NCBI RefSeq assembly: GCF_000764305.2
Contig: NW_025935878.1
Coordinates: 24,263 to 88,262 of the forward strand
Source: Hyalella azteca
Taxonomy: Eukaryota; Arthropoda; Malacostraca; Amphipoda; Hyalellidae
Length of the DNA: 64,000 nt
Direction: 5' to 3'
In this document: one piece after another, positions 11,267 through 21,585 of the stretch
Numbering within the stretch: position 1 is the first letter of the stretch
Layout of the letters: each line of letters begins with the position of its first letter
The notes under the pieces: model-generated
Databases searched by the model: none
Told to the model about the DNA's origin: nothing
What the model saw: only the letters and a program-made list of their open reading frames with translations
Program-made: the position numbers and the translations under genes

Positions 11267-12896
11267 ATGGAGTTCCGTAAGTTCATTCAGTACATCCTAG
11301 TGGCGAGCCTTGCCCTGAGCGCCCAGGCGGCCCCGCTGGGGGATATCGTCGTCGAGCTCACGGACGGCTTCTCAGGCCGCGTCACCATCATAGGGGACGC
11401 TCTCCGCAACATCTCTGACCTCACCGTGGACGGTTAGGCTTAATTTTTTTACGAATAAAACAAAGGCTTAATAGCCTTAATACGCTCCACATATTGCAGG
11501 CGCAAAAACATTTTCTACTCCAATTCAGTTTCGAAATTGTGTATTAGTTCGTGAATTAGTTCAATTAATTGAATAATTTATCAATTTAATTATGTGAATT
11601 AATTCAATAATTAATTCATAATAGTGAATTAGTTCAATATAATGTTTGAGGTAAAGCCTGAGTTTGATCGGTTCTTCCTTTAAATAGTTGACTTTGTTTT
11701 TCGTAATGTGATTCGGAATAACGTGATTCAGGATGATGGTATTAATAAAAAATTGCAAGGATTATGAAGCCAGGACAGCGCCAGACTAACCTTGCGTTAT
11801 ATTAATACGTCACAAATATTTCTATAGAATAAATGTAATCATTATTATCAATATTAATGTGGTACGTCTTTGGTTTCAGGGATCTCTGATGTTCAGAAGG
11901 AGATAAACGACCTGCTGGAGGACCAGCTCAACCATCGCGTGGACGACGTCGAGGAGCTCAACGAGGCGGTGGGCGACGTGGCGAGAGAGACCGTCCAGGG
12001 TATCAAGGATACCGCCAACGCCGTGGAGGGATACGTTGACGACTCCTTGAAGGATGCTGGTGAGATGCAGGACTCATATTATATAATTTTGTTCCTGTTT
12101 CGACCAAGAGTGAGATGAGGCCGAGAGATGTTCATCAATAAAACAGTTATGAATTTATTGATATAACAATAAAACAGTTATGAATTTATTGATATAACAA
12201 TAAAACAGTTATGAATTTATTGATAGAACAATTAAACAGTTAGGAATTTATTGATAGAACAATTAAACAGTTAGGAATTTATTGATAGAACAATAAAACA
12301 GTTAGGAATTTATTGATAGAACAATAAAACAGTTAGGAATTTATTGATAGAACAATAAAACAGTTAGGAATTTATTGATAGAACAATTAAACAGTTATGA
12401 ATTTATTGATAGATGATTTATATTTTTTTAGAATTAATTTAGCTTTTGAAGGTTTCTTTTGTCCTAACTGACGTCTAATTTTAATACAATATACTAAACA
12501 ATGTTTCTAGAGCATGGAGAAATTAAAAGAAATTATTCATTGAAACCAAGTAAAAATATTTCTTCCATTAAAGTTAATATGCGAAGTTATATTTGTTGGA
12601 TGCATAATAATATGTAAAATATCATTCATGTGCCAGGACGTTTTGCTGACAAAACTTCCCAGTCTGGCATCAACGGCTTGGTAGACGCTGCGGAGGTGAC
12701 CAGCAACATGGCGCGTGATGTTGCCACGACTTTCGTTAAAGTCTGGCAAGATACTGGCGACGCAATGCAAGAATATGCTGGCAAGATGGCTGACAATTCC
12801 ATACAATTAGCTCGTGATGCTGGAAGTGTGTGGCGAACTGTTGCCAGGAATGCTGTCAATGCCCTCACCAAGTATGATGGAAACAGAGGCAACTAA
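11267..12896 (+). CDS. Gene B: small secreted amphipathic-helix protein (3 coding exons)
   Basis: Exons 11267-11432, 11880-12059 and 12637-12896 join in frame through two phase-1 introns (donors G/GTTAGG and G/GTGAGA; acceptors TTTCAG and TGCCAG). The product is 201 residues. I chose ATG 11267 because it follows CATGCAG directly; an in-frame ATG at 11261 would add two residues. A signal peptide (MEFRKFIQYILVASLALSAQ, cut near AQA/APLG) is followed by a cysteine-free chain of amphipathic helices: VQKEINDLLEDQL, VEELNEAVGDVARETV, ARDVATTFVKVW, NSIQLARDAGSVW. It resembles exchangeable lipid-binding or LEA/perilipin-type helices in style, but I cannot assign a family. Gene A upstream ends in a similar helical region. 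Intron 2 holds a minisatellite. If intron 2 is retained, the frame stops at 12116-12118. Confidence 0.8.
12136..12412 (+). repeat. 31-bp minisatellite in intron 2 of gene B
   Basis: About nine copies of a 31-base unit that starts CAATAAAACAGTTATGAATT and ends with TATTGATATAA or TATTGATAGAA. Each unit has CAATAAA facing TTTATTG (7-bp arms, 11-base loop), and most carry AATAAA or ATTAAA on the plus strand. It sits 18 bases after an in-frame stop that would end translation if intron 2 is retained. Confidence 0.9.
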
Positions 12897-14291
12897 CCTC
12901 TACAGCAGAAGATATGTAGGAACTTGATCGAAAGTTATTATTATTCGATAACGCGACGATTAGCACCATGTTGCAAGTGATTCAATCTATGGTAGAAGAA
13001 ATATTATACATCCCAATTTTAAATATCAGAAAACCAACTGACTTTTCGTCAAATTTCCGAGATTAAATTTTGTTAGGCTCTTTAGATAATTTCTAATTAT
13101 CCACATTCTTTTAAATGCATTTATATGTACTACGCTGAGCGCTTTGTTCCTATGTATGATAAAATAATTGTTTATTCATATTTCAATTGAAGATACATTT
13201 TAGAATTGCTATAATCCAGAAAGTCAATTGACGGTAAATATGAATGTAAGTGACAGGCTTTCAAGCCTAAAGGAAAAATTACTGGTTTCAAGTTGGCACT
13301 GATATTAATTGAAGTTCAAAACAGATTGCACGAAACTGACAATTTTTGTTTATTAATCTTAATCAAGTTGTAAAAATTGTTGTATAAATCAATGTCAATC
13401 GGGTTACTTCCTTTATTCTTTACAAATAAAATTTCTTGGTTTTTCATCCCTTTCCCTAAAAATTGCAGAAGTTTTTCAGTCTATTTTATTAAACTATCTA
13501 CAAATCTAGCCAAAACTTTGTAAATAAAAATTTCGAACGAACGCACATAGAAATTTTATTACGCTTAAAAATTACAGGCAAGATTCATGTGAATGATACA
13601 CATAAGGTAAGGAAATGGGACGTATTTACATAAGACACTCATGTGTTCGAATCATGAGTCGCCTACCAAATAAATAATCTGTTATAAATTAAATAAGTTC
13701 AACAATTAAAAGGAATAAATATTAGACTATTGAACATTTCAAAAAACAACAACAATAAAGGTTAAAACTTTGCTTCAACGTACAAAAGACATGTAAAAAC
13801 GAAAGGATATTGTGTGACTTGAACAATGCATGCAAGTTGAAACATTTAATACTGAAATTTGCTCTAAAAAAATATGTATTGTAGGAAAGGATGGAAAGGG
13901 GCTATCAAAATTGACTATGGACAGCACCTACTTTACATTATGCCTTGCTTGATCGAACTATGAAAACAGAGTTCGTTAACAGACAAATTTTACAAACGAG
14001 CTCTTCTTGTTTGTTACAAAAGCAACCGACGCAAAATTCTATAAAACGTAATATTCAATAAATGGAATCTATTATTTGTAGGGTAGTCTAGTTTTTGGCG
14101 AGGTTTATTTCATGAAGAACAAGAGCTAAATAAGTTTCAACACTATTGAGAATTTTGGCGCAATTTCAAAGTTCCTCTGTTCATTTTGTTTATTCAATTA
14201 TATTGAATGAATGTCATAGGATTACTGTGAAAAATGGTCGCTTACGACGTAACTTTTTATATATTTTTTAGATGAATTAAATGTGGAACAT
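12897..14291. other. 3' flanks of convergent genes B and C
   Basis: No gene seen. Candidate poly(A) signals for gene B are ATTAAA at 13062 and AATAAA at 13425. For gene C (minus strand) AATAAA is read at 14194-14189, 98 bases past its stop. Confidence 0.5.
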
Positions 14292-17200
14292 CTAAACATC
14301 CAAGTCGTCAAACTCGGTTGGTTCCTTCGCAGAAATTGTTATTCTGTTATTTGCAAAGAAGTTACCGAGGCCTCCACTGAATAAGTTCGAGATGGTGCTG
14401 AAACTGCTTGTAAGCTGAAAATAAAATAAGAACTTACAGTCAAATTATAAGTTAAAATTAATTATAATTTATACAGACATTAAAAATGAAAATGAGTATT
14501 GATGTACAGACATGCTTATTGATGTACGCATACAAACGTCATGAGGGATAAACAATTTTTTATAGATAACCAAATATTTTATTGATTAATAAGCTCCAGA
14601 AATACTTACAAAATCTATCCCATTTCTCAAGAACTGAGCGATGTTTGGGTATCTGATGACAAGCATCTGGGTTTGTGGCGCTGGAACGCCAGGGAAAGTG
14701 TCAGCCCTCGCGACGCCTGGGAGCTTCAACTTGGGCAACGAGAAGCTAGGCAAGGAAGGCTTGGGGATGCCTGAAGGGAAAAGACTGGCCGGGTCTAAGC
14801 TCGGAAATGAAGGGAACGACGATGAAGGGAAACTTCCGAATGTTGGAGTTGGTATAGATGAGAAAGAAGGTTTGGGAATTGAGGGAAAAAATCCCCCCGT
14901 TCCAGAAGTGAGTGAGTCCAGGCCAGCTTTGCCCGGCAAGGTTGGCTTGTCGTTCTTAATCCCGAGGATGCTCCAGGTAGACTTTGTGTCGCTGCTTGTA
15001 GATGGTGAGGCAAGAAAAGTTCCTCCACTTGCTGGCACTTTTGGTTTCTCCGTCCCGATAGAAAGTTTTCCCTGAAAATAATGTTTGTTTTTATAATAGG
15101 AATATACGATTCAAAACGGCACGATAGAAAGAAATAGTCAAAATAAAAAAGTATATAAGATCAAACGTAAGTTCCACAAATTAACTGAAAGTTAAAGCAG
15201 TTTTTAACATTATTATGCTAATTTGCCAACAAATATTAGGCGAAATTCTTATTTTAGGACTCACAAAATTTTTTAAATCGAATACGAGATTAGATGTGGT
15301 GCCTCCGATCTTCCTTGCCTCGTCTACCGGAGTAGGTCCGTGGTGGTCTGCGTGTGGTGAGGTGATGATGTAAAAGGCGTTAAGTTTGAGAATTAAATAA
15401 ACTTTATAGTTGCCCTTAAACTCTATAGTAGTTATATAAACTCTATAGTTGCCGTTGCTTATTTGAAAAAAACTCCATATCGCTTGCCATAGCATCAAAA
15501 AAGTTCGTATAAGCTATAATGATGGACATTTTTGACGATTCCTCAACATAATAAGGCGACTATAATTGTTATATTTTTACTTGGAAATCTAGTTCCGATT
15601 AATACTGCCAACTTAGATAAGCTCATAGTGAAAAACAAAAAGTCTTTCGCTTAAAATCTTAGCAGATTCAATATTAAAATTTTGCGTGAAATCACAACTT
15701 AAATCAACGACTTATTTAAATTTGGTAGCAAAAATCATAGTATTGGTCTGTGTTAGTATATAGGCGTTGAAGAACTTCAATACAGCATCCAAGTAGCATA
15801 AATTTGCTGCAATCAATTATCTAAACGCAGGAAACTGGCCTGTGGTTGTTGTTGTTGGTGAGCCACTAGGACAGTGTCAGGATGAACAAATTGTGGCACA
15901 GAGTGGCTAGGTGGGATCCTCACCTAGTGTGCCACTAGGACAATGTGAGAAGAATAACTTGTGGCACAGAGTGGCTAGGTGGCATCCTCACCTAGTGTGC
16001 TACTAGGACAGTGTCAGGATGAACAAATTGTGGCACAGAGTGGCTAGGTGGGATCCTCACCTAGTGTGCCACTAGGACAGTGTGAGAACAACTTGTGCCA
16101 CAGAGTGGCTAGGTGGCATCATCACCTAGTGTGCCACTAGGACAGTGTGAGAATAACTTGTGGCACAGAGTGGCTAGGTGGCATAATTATTCATTGTTAT
16201 TGTTTAACACATTTCTGTGACTTTAATGCAGTTAACTGGGCTTCAAATTGGCGAATTTGGAAGTTTTTCAGACTGCGATGCCGACTCCTCGACAATGAAT
16301 CAATTTTCTCGCTCTAAGAACCGCCTAGATTTCCATCCGAAATTTTTAGGATAGCTGCAATCTCAGCGAAAAGTATGATAATGGCGATAGAAGCTCCTTT
16401 AAAATATATTACAGTCACGATATGTTTAACACAATAGCAAAAAATATAACTCAGTACTCACTGCAGTGAGTGACAGAGAGCGCATTTTTTCGTCGACGAA
16501 AACTTGAGGTCACGGACAGACGGACGGACAGACGGACAAACAGACAGACAGACGGACGGACGGACATGGCGAGCACAGTAGTGCATTTTTTCCATAAATG
16601 AGAAAATGCGCTAAAAACACCATATCGCATGCCGTAGCATCAAAAACTTTCTCATAAGCTATATTGATGGATATTTTTGACGATTCCTCAACACAATAAT
16701 GCGACTATAATTGTTACATTTTTCACATGGAAATCTAGTTCCGATTAATACTGCCAACTTAGACAAACTCAAGGTGAAAAACGAAAAGGTTATCACTTAA
16801 AATCTTAGAAGACTCATAATTAAAATTTTGCGTGAAATAACAACTTCAATTAGGCATTTATTTAAATTTTATAACAGAAATCATTGTTTTGGTCTACTAC
16901 TATAGCTACTATACAGCTACTATATATTACTATACTATACAGGCATTCAAGAACATTAATACTGCATTCAAACAGCATAAATTTGCTGCAATCAATTGTC
17001 TAAACGCAGGAAACTGGCCTATGGATGTTGTTGTTGGTTTGCCACTAGGACAGTGTGAGAAGAACAATTTGTGGCACAGAATGGCTAGGTGGCATCCTCA
17101 CCTAGTGTGCCACTAGGACAGTGTGAGAATAACTTGTGGCACAGAGTGGCTAGGTGGCATCCTCACCTAGTGTGCCACTAGGACAGTTTGAGAAGAACAA

Positions 17201-17656
17201 CTTGTGGCACAGAGTGGCTAGGCCGGATACGCACCTATGGCTAGGTGGCATCCTCACCTAGTGTGCCACTAAGACAGTGTGAGAAGAACAATTTGTGGCA
17301 CAGAGTGGCTAGGTGGCATCATCACCTAGTGTGCCACTAGGACAGTGTGAGAATAGCTTGTGCCACAGAGTGGCTAGGTGGGATACGCACCAATTAAGTG
17401 TGACACTAGGACAGTGTGAGAACAACTTGTGGCACAGAATGGCTAGGCGGCATGCTCACCTAGTGTGCCACTAGGACAGTGTCAGGATGAACAATTTGTG
17501 GCCCAGAGGTGGCATCCTCACCTAGTGTGCCACTAGGACAGTGCGAGAATAGCTTGTGGCACAGAGTGGCTAGGCCGGATACGCACCTGCGGGTAAGGGG
17601 ACGGAGACAGAGCAGCGGCTGCTCACTGCCACGAAGAGGAACACCAACTTCAGCAT
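14292..17656 (-). CDS. Gene C: small secreted Pro/Ser/Phe-rich protein (4 coding exons)
   Basis: Minus-strand exons 17656-17587, 15347-15265, 15071-14610 and 14414-14292 join in frame (738 bases, 245 residues). Donors are G/GTGCGT, GTGAGT and GTAAGT; acceptors are ACGCAG, TTTCAG and TTTCAG. Intron 1 is phase 1, introns 2 and 3 phase 0. Exon 1 is a textbook signal peptide (MLKLVFLFVAVSSRCSVSVP, ending LPA). The mature chain has no cysteine. Residues about 80-170 are low-complexity with FPS, KPS and PSLPSFS steps. The C-terminus is ordered (QMLVIRYPNIAQFL, then NLFSGGLGNFF) with an acidic tail EFDDLDV. A T13 tract and ACTTACAG directly precede the ATG, so a 5'UTR exon probably lies upstream. 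The family is unrecognised; a structural or gland-secreted protein is a guess. It converges on gene B. Confidence 0.8.
14610..15071 (-). CDS. Gene C exon 3 (main coding exon)
   Basis: A 462-base exon of 154 whole codons, bounded by TATTTTCAG upstream and a consensus donor GTAAGTATT downstream. The open frame reads on past the donor into the intron to a stop at 14588-14586, which would give a truncated form ending SISGAY if intron 3 is retained. The long open frame on the opposite strand (14641-15075) is its shadow. Confidence 0.8.
15474..16200. repeat. Duplicated intron block, copy 1, with hairpin satellite
   Basis: A block beginning CATATCGCTTGCCATAGC and ending in a satellite array (15860-16190) recurs at 16619-17586, both inside intron 1 of gene C. 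The shared leader of about 380 bases differs by scattered substitutions, so the duplication is not fresh. This array has about five satellite units. Confidence 0.75.
16441..16613 (+). mobile_element. MITE-like element with GGAC core, copy 1
   Basis: About 170 bases: ATAACTCAGTACTCACTGCA, a palindrome CACTGCAGTG, the arm AGCGCATTTT, a (GGAC/AGAC)n microsatellite, then GAGAAAATGCGCT, the inverse of the first arm. The same arrangement occurs at 19176, 19830 (inverted), 21418 (inverted) and 58011. It sits between the two duplicated blocks in intron 1 of gene C. No protein is encoded; the mobilising family is unknown. Confidence 0.65.
16619..17586. repeat. Duplicated intron block, copy 2, with hairpin satellite
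   Basis: Second copy of the block, with a longer array (17038-17586, about eight units). The unit is about 66-68 bases and runs from GTGCCACTAGGACAGTGTGA to TCCTCACCTA. Each unit has two nested inverted repeats, GTGCCAC/GTGGCAC and CTAGGTG/CACCTAG, and unit junctions form CCTAGTG-N3-CACTAGG. The array ends exactly at the exon 1 donor of gene C. Open frames across it are not coding. Confidence 0.85.
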
Positions 17657-19175
17657 CTGTAAGTCAAAAAAAAAAAAAACTCAACTCATATTTCACGTTC
17701 AGGTACAAGCCTTCAAAATAGTGTTCGAATTTTTGTTCATCGACAGTCTTTCAAATGCCTCCTATAAAGGCGTCAAGGTTCCGATATATTAATTAATAAA
17801 TTATGTTTTTTTTTTCAATTTTGAAAATCTATATGCCTATTAATTAAATGCACGAATACAAGAGAATGGTGCACATAATTAAGTTAAGTTACGCGTAATT
17901 TAAAATTAAGTTTAACATAATTAAGTTAATAAATTTGTGTTGAGATCTAGATTTATAAATGGTACTTAAGAAGTGACTAGTAATTAATAAATGATCTTAA
18001 TTTACAGTAGATTTTTTCGACGGTTTCTTATCAAGGAACATGACAAAGTAAATTGAGTAATTTAATTTACCTTGTGTTTGTCCCTCAGTGATCCAAGACC
18101 CGATACTTGATCGAGATCAAGAGATTGCGCAGAATAGGAACCGTATAAAAATTATCAAAATAGGAAAAAGGCCGTTGCCCACAAGAATAGGAGTGTCAAC
18201 AAAATAAGTCCTACAAATATTTATTTTTCAAAATATCGTTGCCAAAGTTGATACTCAAATTGTCTGGAAAACACGTGCAAACATATGTATTAAGACCAAG
18301 AATAAATCTGCCCTACGAGCTGGTGTTTCGAGTTACGCCCAATATTAACCACTCGAATTGCACAGAGAAAACTTTCCGAGTCAACCTCGACTGTATGTAG
18401 GATCTGTACTATTATCGTACATCGTACATAAAATATACAGAAACTGAGTGATTCTCCAGTCGCAGTGGAAAGCCACTTTCTCCACTTTCGTTAACAAGAT
18501 TATAGAAATGAAAGTTTTCGAAGCAAAATTACTATGGCGAAGCCAAGAACAGACGATGATCTCACAAAGCTTGTTCGTCAGAGTTGATTTCTAGCCCCAC
18601 ATAGATACTACTGGGGATAGCAAGTCGTCCAAAAAGTTTTTCAAAATGAGCTAAAATTTTTTATATTAACTGGATATATGCTATAAATTACCGTAAGTCA
18701 TTAACGACTATCAAAATTATTGAAAAATAATATGCGTTTAAAAATTACTTTTTAAAACAACACTTCTAAAGAAGCATGTGTCCCCGATTTTACTAATGTA
18801 CAATGAATTTATTTCTTTATTTTTAATTATAAGAAAAAATTTATTTTTAAATTTTCTTTATATTAAAATAAATTAATTTTTTAAATTATTTATTCTGTAA
18901 ATTTTTTCATGCGTTGTCTCCGACTTTACGCAAGTGTGCAAAATTTCGGATTGCTTGGATAGGAAGAAGTGTGTTGAATATCGATTATAAAATTTGTAGC
19001 CGACAAACAGACAACAAGAACTGGAGTTAAAGAGAAGTATTGTAAAATTCAAATCAATTGCAGCTCTGAGATATTCCAATAAAAAGTTCGGGAAAGTAAG
19101 CGGGTTGATACGATTTTTTAAAACTAATTTTTAATCGTAATATGGATACAATGTCGAGCTGCCAACGGTTTTAAA

Positions 19176-19316
19176 AAATATAACTCAGTACTCACTGCAG
19201 TGAATGACGGAGAGCGCATTTTCCTAAAATCGACGAAAACGTGGTCACAGACAGACGGACGGACGGACATGACTGGCACAATAGCGTTTTTTTTTCATAA
19301 ATTTGAAAATGCGCTA
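19176..19316 (+). mobile_element. MITE-like element with GGAC core, copy 2
   Basis: Same order as the 16441 copy, about 140 bases with a short GGAC tract. The arm near its left end is altered (GCGCATTTTCCTAAAATCGAC), so it is a decayed copy. Confidence 0.6.
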
Positions 19317-19829
19317 AAGAGCTGACAGGTTATAAATTGGTGTCGCCACTAATTTTAAAACAAAACATTGGCGATAGCAAAATTATTGCGAGAATCTGTA
19401 TAGGAATTTGAAAACGACTACAGCGAATAACTAGTATGGTATATAAGCTATGTTCTTAATGAGCGTCAATAGCCATTATGGCTGGTGATAGACGACACAT
19501 GATGGCTGCAGACATCATCAGCTTTCAAAATCTCCCATAGTCATTAGGGCAGATAATGGAAGGCTTCAGGATATAATCTGATGACGAATCATGTCTGCTC
19601 TGTAATCGATATCCATTCAACGAGATTGTTCTGCGACACAGATCTTCCATTTTGAACAATTGGTGGTAACAAAAAATAACTAATAATCCCGTTTCTATTC
19701 TGTGGAACATGACTTGCTTCTTATCTCATACTTTCTATGAATCGAAATTTACGAATTACTCATGTTAAAAAGAAACGAAATAGAGAAGGCATCCTTGCTG
19801 GCGATTATGCATTGTTTATGACAAATATT

Positions 19830-19983
19830 TTTAGCGCATTTTCTCATTTATGGAAAAAATGCCCTATTGTGCTCGTCATGTCCGTCTGTCTGTCCGTTCG
19901 TCCGTCCGTCTGTCCGTGACTTCACGTTTTCGTCGACGAGAAAATGCGCTCTCTGTCACTCACTGCAGTGATCACCGAGTTAC
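19830..19983 (-). mobile_element. MITE-like element with GGAC core, copy 3, inverted
   Basis: Runs TTAGCGCATTTTCTCATTTA, a GTCC/GTCT tract, CGTCGACGAGAAAATGCGCT, then CACTCACTGCAGTG. Its arms match each other well, making this one of the best preserved copies. Confidence 0.65.
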
Positions 19984-21417
19984 AAATTTTTATTTATGTA
20001 ATATTCCAGGAGAGAACTAATGACCATAGAATAATTATTCCCCCGAGAGTCTTGGCTCTTAACTAAATATTAGATGCAAGTTAATTGCAATTGAAGGTCG
20101 TTAGCCAGTCTTAACTACGCATAGTATTTACATCGAAGTTATAAACAATCATTGTACAATCCTTCACATGCAAGAGCATGCGCAACGTTCCACGCTTGAT
20201 ACAAAACTTCTACAACGCAAGCAGCTGCCCACCACCTGACACCAGCAGGCCTGCAGGACGACTGAAGACGCGCGCACCGAGTGACCTGTCTGGCACCGCA
20301 TGTCCCGCGTCGCACGATACAGGAGAAAGCGCGCGGTGGACTTTTCGAAAAGCAATTGTCCTCTTGGGCGCGCCCGGGCTTATTTTTAGCGCATTTACCA
20401 TTAGGGGGCTAACAAAAAATATGTTGTGTCGGATTTAATTGCCTATCAATCAAGGAACCAGTTTGGTAGACAGGCATCGCCATCGCAATGGCGATTGTTT
20501 TCGAGATGGCGTTGGTGTTCGAAATCTTCACCGGTTGAGCCCTTTCTCTTTCAACATGCACCCGAAGAGAGCCACGACCTGTTCGGGCTTATGAACAGTT
20601 TTGTCTTGTGCGTGTGTGCATGTAACGAACTTTGGCGTCCCACAGCGACTTCCCGTTGTCTCGGTTAGCGGGCTTGAGCTTTTGGACGTGGCAGTCGTGC
20701 CGTAAGATAAAGCGCTGCCGCGACCCGATCTCTCGTGATTACTGAGGTCAGGAACGTCCGTATACGTGAAAGTAAAAACCCTATATAGATGAATGACAGT
20801 GAAATGGTATGAATAATGAGTGTGTACCTCAAGTTCGTGCACGGCTACTGTGATTCATTGATGTCCGAATCTCGAAAATTTGTACAAAAGGATTCGACGT
20901 CAAAGAGGTCCTTTGTCGGCCAGGAGGCCGTACTAATGGTCTGGAGTGCGGCATCCAGGTCATAATAACATACAGAAGTAATAATAGAATAATATACATA
21001 AGCTGCCTACATATCTGAAGTTCAATAACTATTTTCTCATTTGACTAATACTGCATCCTAGTCGTGCTGTATGACGCACAGACGATCCGAATGAGTGTGC
21101 ATACGAAGGTATTAATTGTCACTGGGTATGCCTATTATTAGAGAACAAATGTTCCCTGTGTCCTGTTAACTATTTACTGCAAATCAACAAAAAACACCGA
21201 TAATAATGTGTGTTTAAAGCTGGAAAAATAGAATTAATTACAGTAACGAGTACAATATATTTTAAATGACCTAATGCATCGGCCGAACTTTTTCGAGCCT
21301 GTGCTGCGATGCTGATCATTATTACGTGCCTTTACGTCCCTTGTAGAGCGTTAATTTCCGTAATGATGCTCCGACTCAATTAACTGTTGTAGGCATCAGT
21401 CATTCCTTACCGACTTT

Positions 21418-21585
21418 TTAGCGCATTTTCTCATTTATGGAAGAAATGCCCTATTGTACTCGTCATGTCCGTCCGTCTGTCTGTCCGTCCGTCTGTCCGT
21501 CTGTCTGTCCGTCCGTCCATCCGTGAGACTTGACGTTTTAGTCGACGAGAAAATGCGCTTTCTGTCACTCACTGCAGTGAGTATT
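21418..21585 (-). mobile_element. MITE-like element with GGAC core, copy 4, inverted
   Basis: Same layout as the 19830 copy with a longer GTCC/GTCT tract (about 60 bases). Ends CACTCACTGCAGTGAGTA. Confidence 0.65.

Noticed and set aside
14641..15075. 144-codon plus-strand ORF opposite gene C exon 3
   Set aside because: The minus strand has matching splice sites, signal-peptide exon and terminal exon; the plus frame has none.
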